Source: Streptococcus suis (lineage in GTDB: Bacteria; Bacillota; Bacilli; Lactobacillales; Streptococcaceae). From it: a stretch of 64,000 bases of DNA. How positions within the stretch are numbered: the stretch's first letter is position 1; each line of letters opens with the position of its first letter. The position numbers and the translations under genes are program-made. The stretch is from assembly GCF_002960625.1 (NCBI RefSeq), contig NZ_POJH01000027.1, forward strand, positions 1 through 64,000, in the 5' to 3' direction. The notes under the pieces are model-generated. The model saw nothing but the letters and a program-made list of their open reading frames with translations, was not told the origin of the DNA and did not search any database. Of the stretch, positions 1-8,039 are shown piece by piece.

Positions 1-98
1 TAATTATATTTCTTTTAGTTCAAAATGGCAAGTTACAAGAATAAAAAATTACATATTGTGATAAAAAAAAAAAAAAGTTCAAAAAACAATAAAAATAC

Positions 99-127
99 TT
101 GACTAAATAAAATATATATTTTAGAAT
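99..127 (+). promoter_or_regulatory. Sigma-A promoter of the lanthipeptide operon
   Basis: TTGACT at 99-104 and TAGAAT at 122-127 are separated by exactly 17 bases, in a very AT-rich stretch. The start of transcription would lie about 25 bases before the first small ORF. It is the only good promoter seen upstream of the synthetase gene, so it probably drives the 59-codon ORF and lanKC together. Inferred from the motif only. Confidence 0.6.
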
Positions 128-160
128 TAAGGTAAGGAAAAAGAAAGGGGTTTCATTAAG

Positions 161-340
161 ATGAAGAAAAATCGTGGTGTTCATGCGTTGCTAGCATTTT
201 TGTTATTAGGGAGCATTGTTTTAAACAATTCTGTTACTTGCAGACAGTCGATTCCCCTAAAATGTTTAAATCATAGATATGAAGTACAGGTGAGAACACA
301 GAATAATTCTGGAGGGCTTGATGTGGGGAAAGCAGACTAG
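161..340 (+). CDS. Small secreted-type peptide, unknown function (59 aa)
   Basis: A 59-codon ORF begins with ATG at 161 after a purine-rich ribosome site (GAAAGGGG) and ends with TAG at 338-340. It starts MKKNRGVHALLAFLLLGS, which has the basic N-terminus and hydrophobic core of a signal peptide, followed by a short polar tail with two Cys. The SVTC at the end of the hydrophobic stretch is a poor lipobox. It sits between the operon promoter and the lanthipeptide synthetase. It could be a small secreted peptide, an accessory factor of the lanthipeptide locus, or a remnant of a longer gene. I do not recognise it. Confidence 0.45.
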   Translation: MKKNRGVHALLAFLLLGSIVLNNSVTCRQSIPLKCLNHRYEVQVRTQNNSGGLDVGKAD

Positions 341-437
341 GTTGCAAAGTGACATATTGCAGTAGATTATTAGTGACAGTCTAAACAGTTTGTTTGATGT
401 CAGTTTCTCAATTTTATTTTTTTATAGTGAGGTTTCT

Positions 438-2909
438 ATGGAAAATTTAATGAGATATTTAGTTGATAACTCAGATTTTTTTGAAGATTCTTTTGAAAAA
501 CTAGAGGAATCTGATATGTTCATAATTGATGACATTCCATCTGATTATGAAGTTATAGTAAGTAAAGATAAAGTTTGGTGTTATTATCAAAATAAGCAAG
601 ATGATGTGCCAATACAAGGTTGGAAACTCCATGTTAGTTCAAAAAAAGAGGATGCTTCTCAGGTTTTAGAGGATGTTGCTAAAATATTATTTGATTTAAA
701 AATCTCGTTTAAACATATATATACAAAACCTCAGTTTATAGCAATGCATTCGAAAAACGCTGATAGAAGAACTTCAGGGAAGTTCATTACAATTTATCCT
801 CCGGATAAATTTTTGGAATTGGTACTTGAAAGATTATATGAGAAACTAAAAAAATATAACCAGGCTACATATATATTAACAGACAGGAGATATTTGGATT
901 CTAATATCTATTTTCGGTATGGTGCATTTCAAGAGATGTTATCTAATGGAGTTCTATGTCTTTTTGATAATTCAGGAAATCTGATTCCAGATAAAAGAGA
1001 ACCATTTTTCAGTATACCTAATTTTGTAGATGTTCCGGATTGTTTGAAATCTAGCGTTAATGTGATATCTTGCGATGAAGATAGTAATGGTCTAGATAAC
1101 TATGAGATTACAGAGTCGCTTAAATATACAACTTCTGGAGGTATCTATTTAGCAAAAAATATTTCTGATGGCAGAAGAGTAGTAATAAAGGAGGCAAGGG
1201 CAAACGTAGGGTTTGATGCCGACGATAAATCAGCAATTACTCGCTTACGTCAAGAATATAACGTATTAAATAAATTAAGAGAAAATGATGCGGTTGTAAA
1301 TGTTATTGAATACTTTAAAGTATGGGAAAATGAATACCTAGTTGAAGAGTTTGTTGACGGAATGACATTAGCAAATTGGCTTGCGAAAAATTATCCTTTT
1401 GTAATTTCGAGTGACGATGATGTCAATGAATATCTGGTAAAGTTGAAGACTATTATTGATCAAATAGAAGAAATTATGGAAGATATTCACTCCAAAGGAA
1501 TAGGTATGTCCGATTTACAGCCTAATAATATTATGGTTGACATACATTTAGTCTGTAAAGTAATCGATTTTGAGACAGCGGGTGATTTATATGAGGAATA
1601 TACTGGATTAGCCACTAAGGGATTTTCTGGGTATAAATTTGATAGAAAAAGCAATGATGAGTCTGCTTTGTTAAATTTAGTAAAGTATTTATTGCTTCCA
1701 ATTTCTTCTGTATCGGATTTAGATAAAAAACTAGTACCTATTCAAGAAAACTATATATTTTACCGATTTGGACGAGAGAAAATAATTGAAAAATTTCCAA
1801 AATACTTTAATAATGATACTATAAAGGAGCCTAAAGTATGTAATGATTTATTACATATTAAACAAGGGTTAATAAAGGGATTGAAAGAAAATGTTATTTT
1901 AACTAATTTATTCTCGTATGGTGATTTAAATTCATACTTAACTGTCGGTGGGACTATAAATTATTTAAATGGTGCATTTGGTATGATTTATGCCTTATAT
2001 AGAGCCGGAGAGGATCTTTCAAGCTATAAAATTTGGATTGCAAATCAAAAAGAGCGTTTCAAAGAATGTGATTTTGGACTATTATCTGGGCAATTGGGAA
2101 TAATAAATGTACTGTATATTATTGGAGAAGTGGAGTTGGCTGACGAACTGCTGGAATTTTATTGTTCGAAATTTAGTTTACAGCATTTCACAAATATATC
2201 AGTTAGATCCGGCTTATCAGGGGTAATTCTAGGTCTATTAAGTTTAGTATACTTGGGAGTTGCTGAAGACAATCATAAAATACTATCTATGGTAGAAGAC
2301 ATTATCAAGAAAATAGAGAGTGACTTTGATTTCGATTATGAAAAAAAAGATTTTTTGGATGGGCTATCTGGCTATATTTTTGCCTTACTAGTATATTATA
2401 AATTAACAAGTAAAGAAGAAATCTATGATTTAGCAGTATCTCATCTGGACAAAGTTCATGGGTGTATTAATATTTCAGAAAAAAGTAGTGTTGTTCAACT
2501 TGTAACAAGTGACGGAAGATTGATGCCGTATTTGGGAAATGGAATCATCGGTGTCTCACTTGTTTGGTATTATATGAAATATAAGCTAAATAAAAATTAC
2601 ATTCAGTATTTTGATGAATTGAGCAATAATAGAAGCTTAGGATTGTTTTATGATTCTGGGTTGCTTACAGGAGCTTTTAGTCAAGTTATATTAGAATCTA
2701 TTCTGGGTTCGGATGATTTGAGCAATCCTCACTTAATGCGGTTATTGAATTTATATTTGATAAAAAACGATAGTCAATTATTTTTACCTGGACAATTATC
2801 AATGCGCCGCTCATGTGATGTGCAGTCGGGAAATGCAGGTGCAATTTTGTCTATTCAATCTTTGTTATCAAAGGATCCCTTGCTATGGTTGCCACTAAAG
2901 ATAGCTTAG
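438..2909 (+). CDS. lanKC: Class III lanthipeptide synthetase LanKC (lyase-kinase-cyclase)
   Basis: An 823-residue tridomain enzyme predicted to phosphorylate Ser/Thr in the precursor, eliminate phosphate to dehydro-residues and close (methyl)lanthionine or labionin rings. The N-terminal third carries LanKC lyase-type signatures: GWKLHVSS, RRTSGKFITIYPPD and SNIYFRYG. The central protein-kinase domain shows VIKEAR (Lys about 251), a catalytic loop SDLQPNN (Asp about 359) and IDFETA in the DFG position (Asp about 377). The C-terminal part, from about residue 500, has LanC-type glycine repeats (DGLSGYIFAL, PYLGNGIIGV). The Cys, Cys-His zinc ligands of class I, II and IV cyclases are absent, as in class III. 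ATG 438 is preferred over an upstream TTG at 390 because AGTGAGG lies 6 bases before it. The gene is AT-rich compared with the rest of the window. The enzyme class is well supported; the product is unknown. Confidence 0.9.
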   Translation: MENLMRYLVDNSDFFEDSFEKLEESDMFIIDDIPSDYEVIVSKDKVWCYYQNKQDDVPIQGWKLHVSSKKEDASQVLEDVAKILFDLKISFKHIYTKPQFIAMHSKNADRRTSGKFITIYPPDKFLELVLERLYEKLKKYNQATYILTDRRYLDSNIYFRYGAFQEMLSNGVLCLFDNSGNLIPDKREPFFSIPNFVDVPDCLKSSVNVISCDEDSNGLDNYEITESLKYTTSGGIYLAKNISDGRRVVIKEARANVGFDADDKSAITRLRQEYNVLNKLRENDAVVNVIEYFKVWENEYLVEEFVDGMTLANWLAKNYPFVISSDDDVNEYLVKLKTIIDQIEEIMEDIHSKGIGMSDLQPNNIMVDIHLVCKVIDFETAGDLYEEYTGLATKGFSGYKFDRKSNDESALLNLVKYLLLPISSVSDLDKKLVPIQENYIFYRFGREKIIEKFPKYFNNDTIKEPKVCNDLLHIKQGLIKGLKENVILTNLFSYGDLNSYLTVGGTINYLNGAFGMIYALYRAGEDLSSYKIWIANQKERFKECDFGLLSGQLGIINVLYIIGEVELADELLEFYCSKFSLQHFTNISVRSGLSGVILGLLSLVYLGVAEDNHKILSMVEDIIKKIESDFDFDYEKKDFLDGLSGYIFALLVYYKLTSKEEIYDLAVSHLDKVHGCINISEKSSVVQLVTSDGRLMPYLGNGIIGVSLVWYYMKYKLNKNYIQYFDELSNNRSLGLFYDSGLLTGAFSQVILESILGSDDLSNPHLMRLLNLYLIKNDSQLFLPGQLSMRRSCDVQSGNAGAILSIQSLLSKDPLLWLPLKIA

Positions 2910-2913
2910 GATA

Positions 2914-2958
2914 CTAATATGTAAATACTTTTTATATTAGAATTTTAGAATTTATAAT
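2914..2958 (+). promoter_or_regulatory. Hairpin and possible promoter before the precursor gene
   Basis: CTAATAT (2914-2920) and ATATTAG (2934-2940) form an inverted repeat without a following T-run, just after the lanKC stop. A TATAAT box follows at 2953-2958, about 34 bases before the precursor ATG, but no good -35 is present. This could be a weak terminator, a processing site or the start of a separate precursor transcript. Confidence 0.35.
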
Positions 2959-2991
2959 ATTTTTAGGATTTACTAGAAAGGAGATACAACC

Positions 2992-3144
2992 ATGGAAACT
3001 AAAACAAATTCAATGGATAAGGTTTTGGGTTTACAGACTCTTCCATCTACACAGGTTGAAGCAGCCGCTGTAGCTACCACGGTTACCATTACAATTATTA
3101 CTAGCGCTTGGTCAACAGTGAGTAATCATTGTAAAAAATGGTAG
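2992..3144 (+). CDS. lanA: Class III lanthipeptide precursor peptide (50 aa)
   Basis: A 50-codon ORF starts at ATG 2992 behind a strong site (GAAAGGAG, 8 bases upstream) and ends TAG at 3142-3144. The N-terminal part contains KVLGLQTL, matching the hydrophobic-x-x-LQ leader motif recognised by class III synthetases. The C-terminal part is rich in Thr and Ser (TTVTITIITS) and ends SAWSTVSNHCKKW. Ser38, Ser41 and Cys47 fit the labionin pattern S-x-x-S-(x2-5)-C, and Cys47 is the only cysteine. Nine Ser/Thr lie between residues 29 and 44, so several could remain as dehydrobutyrine. The position between the synthetase and exporter genes supports the call. The leader cleavage site is unknown; the EAAA region near residue 25 is a candidate. 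Confidence 0.85.
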   Translation: METKTNSMDKVLGLQTLPSTQVEAAAVATTVTITIITSAWSTVSNHCKKW

Positions 3145-3172
3145 TTTAGTTGATTGACAAAGGAGGTCTGGG

Positions 3173-3229
3173 ATGATAATTGTGGCTAGTTATCCTGGAC
3201 TTTCTGTTTTATTGGAGAACTTTCGATGA
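3173..3229 (+). CDS. Tiny ORF (18 aa) translationally coupled to the exporter
   Basis: MIIVASYPGLSVLLENFR is encoded from ATG 3173 to TGA 3227-3229. It has a near-perfect ribosome site (AAAGGAGGT) 6 bases upstream. Its stop overlaps the exporter start in an ATGA arrangement, and the exporter has no good site of its own, so this ORF probably serves at least to feed ribosomes to the exporter. Whether the peptide itself does anything is unknown. Confidence 0.5.
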   Translation: MIIVASYPGLSVLLENFR

Positions 3230-4851
3230 CAGTTATAAAAAAGTTATATGTTTTCATACACGAAGAGTATAAAAAATTTGTTTTATACGCTATTTGCTTG
3301 TTCATAGCATTTTCATTGGAAATGGCATTTCCTGTATTAACAGGTGAGTTTATGAATAATTTAGTTTCTAAAAAATCGAATTCTCTAAATTTTGTATTGC
3401 TAAGTATTGCAATAGTTGGTCTAGCAAATCAATCAATATCTCCAATTGTAAAATATTTAGGTTTAATTTTTTCTGAATTAATTAATCAAAAAAAAAGGTT
3501 TCAGTTCATTAAGATACTCAGAAACATTTCTTATAAAGACTTATCAAAAATTTCAGCAGGTTCAATCACTCAGCGATTTAATTTGGATTTGACACAAGTA
3601 TCGTCGTTTTTGTTGAATAATTTATTTACCACTATATTTAAATTTTTTCAAACAGTAATCATTATAATATACATATATGTATCGGATGTTTCTTTAGGCT
3701 TTTTGACCGTTGCTGCACTTCTAATATACTCTATTGTTTACTATATATTTAAAAGCAAAGTTTATTTGATGGGAGATAGAGTTAAAGAATCAACTTCAAA
3801 CTTTTATGGAGATTTTTATTCTCAAGTTGCTAACTTAGACTACATAGTTCACCAAGGCTATTATGAAGTAGAGAACGAACGATTTGTAAAGGGATTCAAT
3901 AATTATTTTTCGATCTTAAAAAGATTCATGAATATTACAAATTTACAGAGTTTTCTTCAAGGAGTGATTGCATTAATATTAAATGTAATTATGTTTAGAG
4001 TAGTTGCTTTGCATATTTTTAGTGGTACAATGGATATTGGCAAAGTGACTATTCTTATGTCGTATTTTTCTTTAGTTCTTGGTAATACAGAGTACTTTTT
4101 TGATTTTGGTAACTCCTATCAATTGACAAAAGCCTCAATAGAAAATATTTCTTTGTTACTAGGCATTGAACAATCTTTAGATGGAACAGATGCATTTGAA
4201 GAGGAAATTCATGAAATTTATGGAAACTTAACTTATGCTTACGATGAAATTTTATATGAAGATTTTTTTATTCACTTTGAAAGAGGTAAAAGTTATTCAA
4301 TAGTTGGACAGAATGGTTCAGGAAAAAGTACATTATATAAACTTCTATCTGGGATAATACATTGTAGTAAAAATATGATTTACTATAATGGTAAATCTTT
4401 AAGCCTAATTGATAGTGTAAATTTAAGACAAAAAAAATATTTCTTTGTTACGCAAAGGCCGTATCTGATGGATTTATCTATAAAGAATTATTTTAAGGAA
4501 TATTTCGATATTAGTGAAAAAGACTTTTTGGAAAATATTTTGTCTAAAAATATGTTATTAAACCATGATATTTCTTCTTTTCTAGATAGTAAGTGGGATA
4601 TACCACAAGACAATTTATCCGGCGGTGATTTACAGACAGCAGCAATAATTGCTAGTTTTATATCTGGAAAAGATGTTCTGGTCTATGATGAACCTACTTC
4701 AAATTTAGATAGTATTAGAAAGGATTGGTTTCTAAATTCCATAAAGTTTTTGAAGAAAAGAAGTATTGTTATGCTAATATCTCATGATGATGAGGTGATT
4801 AAAAGCTGTGATCAAATAATTCAAATTAAGGAGGTAAATAAAAATGCTTGA
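3226..4851 (+). CDS. lanT: ABC exporter (fused permease and ATPase), probably lanthipeptide export
   Basis: A 541-residue half-transporter. About five hydrophobic segments lie in the first 300 residues. A C-terminal ATPase follows: Walker A GQNGSGKST (from about 361), signature LSGGD (about 464) and Walker B VLVYDEPTSNLD, then SHDDE. There is no N-terminal C39 peptidase domain, unlike class II LanT proteins, so leader removal must happen elsewhere. Its start overlaps the stop of an 18-codon ORF and its stop overlaps the next gene by 8 bases, giving a tight operon. Export of the neighbouring precursor product is inferred from position; self-protection is an alternative. Confidence 0.8.
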   Translation: MTVIKKLYVFIHEEYKKFVLYAICLFIAFSLEMAFPVLTGEFMNNLVSKKSNSLNFVLLSIAIVGLANQSISPIVKYLGLIFSELINQKKRFQFIKILRNISYKDLSKISAGSITQRFNLDLTQVSSFLLNNLFTTIFKFFQTVIIIIYIYVSDVSLGFLTVAALLIYSIVYYIFKSKVYLMGDRVKESTSNFYGDFYSQVANLDYIVHQGYYEVENERFVKGFNNYFSILKRFMNITNLQSFLQGVIALILNVIMFRVVALHIFSGTMDIGKVTILMSYFSLVLGNTEYFFDFGNSYQLTKASIENISLLLGIEQSLDGTDAFEEEIHEIYGNLTYAYDEILYEDFFIHFERGKSYSIVGQNGSGKSTLYKLLSGIIHCSKNMIYYNGKSLSLIDSVNLRQKKYFFVTQRPYLMDLSIKNYFKEYFDISEKDFLENILSKNMLLNHDISSFLDSKWDIPQDNLSGGDLQTAAIIASFISGKDVLVYDEPTSNLDSIRKDWFLNSIKFLKKRSIVMLISHDDEVIKSCDQIIQIKEVNKNA

Positions 4852-5203
4852 GAATCTATTAAAGGAAATTAATCCATTCTATTCTGAACCAATTATAAAT
4901 CATATAATATTATCAGTTAGTATCATTGTTGCAGGTATGTTTCTATTGAGTTATGTTATAAAAAAAATCAATTCAAGTTTAAAAATAAATTTTAGAAACG
5001 TTGAATATGTAATTAGTGAGTACAGTTTGAAATACTTAATTGTAATTTCTGGAGTAGTATTATATACCTTCCTATCTTTAGAGGTTCTTAGTAATATTTT
5101 GGTCAAGTCTACCTATTACCTGGGGAGAATTTGTTTAATCCTAATTTCGCTTTTGTCGTTATGGTATATCTTAAAAAATAATAGACTTTTAAATAAAGAG
5201 TGA
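4844..5203 (+). CDS. Small membrane protein, possible lanthipeptide immunity
   Basis: A 119-residue protein with three hydrophobic segments (about residues 21-42, 61-82 and 88-108) and a short basic tail. The start overlaps the end of the exporter gene, and AAGGAGGT stands about 10 bases upstream. I recognise no family. Being last in a lanthipeptide operon and membrane-embedded, it could be an immunity protein or an accessory subunit of the exporter; this is inference from position only. Confidence 0.6.
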   Translation: MLENLLKEINPFYSEPIINHIILSVSIIVAGMFLLSYVIKKINSSLKINFRNVEYVISEYSLKYLIVISGVVLYTFLSLEVLSNILVKSTYYLGRICLILISLLSLWYILKNNRLLNKE

Positions 5204-5604
5204 ATTTAATTTTTAAAATGTGTAATTTTATCCCTATATTTCTGGCTCTATAATTTCTGCAATAGGTACTCCCAGCGCAGAGATAATAGAGCTTTTTGAG
5301 TATACAAATTGAATGTACAAAGTAACCGCCCAATATACTTTGTTATTAAGCGTTTACATTGTGATTGGCCAAAGAGGGATAAATTTTTTCAATCAATTAC
5401 CTAGTCTGAATAAGCGACTTGTTGTGTTTAATAGAGAAAGTACCTCCTCTTAGCATTGTCAGAACGGTGCATCCAATGCGACGAATGACAACATGTTTGA
5501 TTGGTGGGTATGAGGACGCTTGGAAGATGAAAAGAGCCTGAAAATATAAATACCAGTCAAAAAACTGGTATTTTTGCTTATAAACGCTTACAATAAATAT
5601 ATTC
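5204..5604. other. Intergenic region without a convincing gene
   Basis: About 400 bases between the lanthipeptide locus and the repeat before tpx. One short open stretch (about 5219-5310, reading ISGSIISAIGTPSAEIIELF) has no start codon and could be a gene remnant. A terminator lies at 5551-5576. Two stretches resemble catabolite-repression cre sites: 5579-5592 (TATAAACGCTTACA, one mismatch to the consensus I recall) and about 5344-5357 (two mismatches). This may be the boundary of the acquired island. Confidence 0.4.
5551..5576 (+). terminator. Rho-independent terminator
   Basis: TACCAGT and ACTGGTA pair around a short A-rich loop and are followed by TTTTT. It would stop plus-strand transcripts about 350 bases after the last lanthipeptide gene. 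Confidence 0.65.
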
Positions 5605-5706
5605 TACTCTTCGAAAATCAAAATTATCCGTTGTCAACTCGCCTTGATGAACTCCAGTTCTATCTTCGGCTTCGTTTCCTAGACTACTTTTGATTTTCAT
5701 TGAGTA
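5605..5706 (-). repeat. RUP-like small repeat element
   Basis: A 102-base element with imperfect terminal inverted repeats: TACTCTTCGAAAATCAAAA at the left, and at the right the complement of TACTCAATGAAAATCAAAA. The ends match those I recall for the pneumococcal RUP element. The interior (CTAGGAAACGAAGCC...GGCGAGTTGACAACG on the minus strand) is shared with the copies near 51.4 kb and 58.0 kb. It lies immediately upstream of tpx. Confidence 0.65.
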
Positions 5707-5728
5707 ATAAGTGCAAGGGAGATGTTTT

Positions 5729-6214
5729 ATGACAACCTTTATTGGAAAACCAGTGACCTTGGTAGGTCCACGTTTGCAAGTGGGAGATACTGCCCCTGAT
5801 TTTGTGCTCATGGCCAATGACTTGAGCCTGAAAAGCCTGAAAGACTTTGGCAAGCAGACCAAGGTTATCAGTGTGGTGCCTTCTATTGACACAGGGATTT
5901 GCGATACCCAAACCCGTCGCTTCAATCAGGAACTGGCTGACCGTGACAATACTGTTGTTGTGACTGTCTCAGCAGACCTGCCTTTTGCCCAAAAACGCTG
6001 GTGTGGGGCCGCAGGTTTGGAAGATGCAGTGACCCTGTCTGATTACTATGACCATGCCTTTGGTAAATCCTACGGTGTGCTCATGCGAGAGTGGAATTTG
6101 CTGGCACGTGCGGTCTTTGTCCTCAATGCCGACAATGAAATCACCTATGTAGAATACCTGGATAATGTCAACGAACACCCAGACTATGATGCGGCTTTGG
6201 AGGCTGTTAAATAA
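5729..6214 (+). CDS. tpx: Thiol peroxidase (atypical 2-Cys peroxiredoxin)
   Basis: A 161-residue cytoplasmic peroxiredoxin that reduces hydrogen peroxide and alkyl hydroperoxides using thioredoxin. The peroxidatic Cys lies in [12 protein letters not shown] and the resolving Cys in RWCGAAG, both typical of Tpx; length is normal for the family. ATG 5729 has AAGGGAGA upstream and is preferred over GTG 5711. A RUP-like repeat directly precedes the gene, so its promoter may lie within or before that element. It stands alone, followed by a terminator and a convergent operon. In streptococci this gene often follows the psaABC manganese operon; here it does not. Confidence 0.93.
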   Translation: MTTFIGKPVTLVGPRLQVGDTAPDFVLMANDLSLKSLKDFGKQTKVISVVPSIDTGICDTQTRRFNQELADRDNTVVVTVSADLPFAQKRWCGAAGLEDAVTLSDYYDHAFGKSYGVLMREWNLLARAVFVLNADNEITYVEYLDNVNEHPDYDAALEAVK

Positions 6215-6221
6215 AAGAATA

Positions 6222-6251
6222 TAACGGTGTCTGAACAGGCATCGTTTTTTT
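6222..6251 (+). terminator. Terminator of tpx
   Basis: AACGGTG and CATCGTT pair imperfectly, followed by a run of seven T at 6245-6251. Confidence 0.55.
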
Positions 6252-6282
6252 GCCAGCAAAAAGCCACCATTTTCGAGGTGGC
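6252..6282 (-). terminator. Terminator of the minus-strand ABC operon
   Basis: GCCACC (6263-6268) and GGTGGC (6277-6282) form a hairpin followed on the minus strand by TTTTT. It begins directly after the stop codon of the last gene of the operon. Confidence 0.75.
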
Positions 6283-7164
6283 CTATTTTCTCTTATATGT
6301 TTGTAGGACTTTAGCCGTTGCTAATCGGATAAAGGTCAGATAGAAACCTGTCATTCCAGCCATTACCAGCAGGAGTTTCTGTAATTGTTCCCTGATAGAT
6401 ATGGTAGATAGAGTATTTGTGCCGACTAGTAGAGGATAGTCTTCTTGGAAGGTAAATTGGAACTGATGTGCCAATAGAAGTAGCATGAACAGGATGAGGG
6501 CATAGATAGCAACTTGTAGGAGAAGAGCAAGTTGGGTCAGGCTAGTGGCATATTGACCAGGGGATAGTCCGTTGATAAAGAGGAGACCACGATGTTTGGA
6601 AAGGTCAGTCATCAGGAGCCAGGCTAAGAGACAGCAGATGACAAGGGGGATTATATAGTTGCTAGCTGGCAGAACCTGTAACAAGGTCAGATAGATATCC
6701 TTGGGTGCAGTAGGGTAGTGAAAGCTAAGGCTTTGCTCTAGTACTTTTTTATAGACTGTGATACGTTCTGCCAGTTCGCTGTTTGTAAAATGATTGATAT
6801 TGTGCCCGTTTGCCTCCCAGTTTTGCATGGTCTGGTAGAGTTCTAACTCCGTTTCCAAGACCTCCTGACTTTTTCCTTGGATATGTTCCTTTTCTAAGTA
6901 GGTGGTCGCTAGTTCTAAGAGTTTTTTATAATAATCCATACTTTCCTGGTCTAAGGCTTGAGCTTCCTTATCGTCAGTATACAAGAAGGTTTCAGCTTCT
7001 TTTTTGACTTGTATGATACGGGTTCGATCCTCAAAGCGCAGGTTTTCGGCTTCTAGGACATTCCGATAGGACAGAGCAAGTGGGATAAGAGCCACAGCGG
7101 TCATGAGGGCTAGAAAAAGAGCATTGCGTTTCAGTCGTAGAATGAAAAGGGACAATAGATTCAT
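6283..7164 (-). CDS. ABC-2 type transporter membrane protein
   Basis: A 293-residue membrane protein with one N-terminal hydrophobic segment (about 13-33), a long charged region (35-165), then three or four hydrophobic segments to the C-terminus. This is the layout of ABC-2 permeases. ATG 7164 has GGGAGG 7 bases upstream and is preferred over TTG 7170. It is the last gene of a three-gene minus-strand operon (permease, ATPase, permease) and probably forms a heterodimeric exporter with the 8040-9257 product. The substrate is unknown; related three-gene sets include peptide-antibiotic resistance exporters. Confidence 0.7.
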   Translation of the reverse strand: MNLLSLFILRLKRNALFLALMTAVALIPLALSYRNVLEAENLRFEDRTRIIQVKKEAETFLYTDDKEAQALDQESMDYYKKLLELATTYLEKEHIQGKSQEVLETELELYQTMQNWEANGHNINHFTNSELAERITVYKKVLEQSLSFHYPTAPKDIYLTLLQVLPASNYIIPLVICCLLAWLLMTDLSKHRGLLFINGLSPGQYATSLTQLALLLQVAIYALILFMLLLLAHQFQFTFQEDYPLLVGTNTLSTISIREQLQKLLLVMAGMTGFYLTFIRLATAKVLQTYKRK

Positions 7165-7176
7165 GGTCAAGCCTCC

Positions 7177-8037
7177 CTATTCAAATAGTTCTTTATAGAT
7201 TTCTTCGGACTGGTGTTCCTGAATGCTAATATCCAGAATTTCCACCTGACAAGCCATAAGTTGATCAAGGTAGAAATGCAGACTGTGAACACTGGTGTCT
7301 AGCTGAATGCTATCATTGGCCAAAGTCAGTCCCTTCATTTGCCCAAGTTTCTGATACACTGTCTGATTGTCACTAGTCTGAACGGCATATTGTCGCCCAA
7401 CCTGTTCCAGTTTTCGCTCGATGATTTTTCCTTGTTTGAGAAAGAGCAGTTGGTCGGTTAGTTGATCCACTTCGTTTAACTGGTGGGAAGACACGATAAT
7501 GGTTGAGCCATTCTTTGCTAGTTTTTGGAGCAATTTTCGGGTCTGGATGTAGCTGGTCGGGTCCAGTCCGTTCAAGGGTTCATCCAAGAGCATGACCTGG
7601 GGCTTGTTCATAATACCGATAGCCAGCAGGAGATGTTGTTTCATTCCCAGTGAATAATTTTTGACAGGGATTTTCACATAATCACGGATACCGATTTCTT
7701 GAATGACTTCCTCAATCCGCTCTTTGGGTAACCCTTGGATAGTTTGGACCAATCGCAAGTGTTCCAGCCCTGTCAATTCAGGGTAGAGGACCCGGTTGTC
7801 CTGCAGGTAGGAAAAGGTTTGGTAGACATTTGGATTATCGTGCTTCTTGCCGTTTATAGAAATCTCTCCCGAATCAAAGGTTTGCAGGTTGGCAATGCAG
7901 TCTAGGAGGGTTGTCTTTCCAGCTCCATTTGGTCCAATCAGGGCCCAGATTCCAGGATCCACCAGTTCTAGGTTTAGCTGGTCAAGTATCTTCTTTTTCC
8001 CGTAGGATTTGCACAAATTGTGAATAGATAATCGCAT
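7177..8037 (-). CDS. ABC transporter ATP-binding protein (ABC-2 exporter)
   Basis: A 286-residue ATPase with Walker A GPNGAGKTT (about 35-43), signature NYSLGMKQHL in place of LSGGQ (usual in BcrA-type ABC-2 ATPases), Walker B VMLLDEPLNGLD and the H-loop region SSHQL. The C-terminal 80 residues form an extra domain typical of this subfamily. It lies between two permease genes with gaps of 2 and 12 bases, so the three are surely co-transcribed. It should power the exporter formed by its neighbours; the substrate cannot be read from the sequence. Confidence 0.85.
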   Translation of the reverse strand: MRLSIHNLCKSYGKKKILDQLNLELVDPGIWALIGPNGAGKTTLLDCIANLQTFDSGEISINGKKHDNPNVYQTFSYLQDNRVLYPELTGLEHLRLVQTIQGLPKERIEEVIQEIGIRDYVKIPVKNYSLGMKQHLLLAIGIMNKPQVMLLDEPLNGLDPTSYIQTRKLLQKLAKNGSTIIVSSHQLNEVDQLTDQLLFLKQGKIIERKLEQVGRQYAVQTSDNQTVYQKLGQMKGLTLANDSIQLDTSVHSLHFYLDQLMACQVEILDISIQEHQSEEIYKELFE

Positions 8038-8039
8038 GG

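Noticed and set aside
1..98. Poly-A and repeated AGTTCAAAA sequences as a phage or IS end
   Set aside because: The two copies are short and lie in very AT-rich DNA; chance is sufficient.
390..437. Extended N-terminus of LanKC from TTG 390
   Set aside because: The 16 extra residues are hydrophobic and unlike LanKC proteins, and ATG 438 has a good ribosome site.
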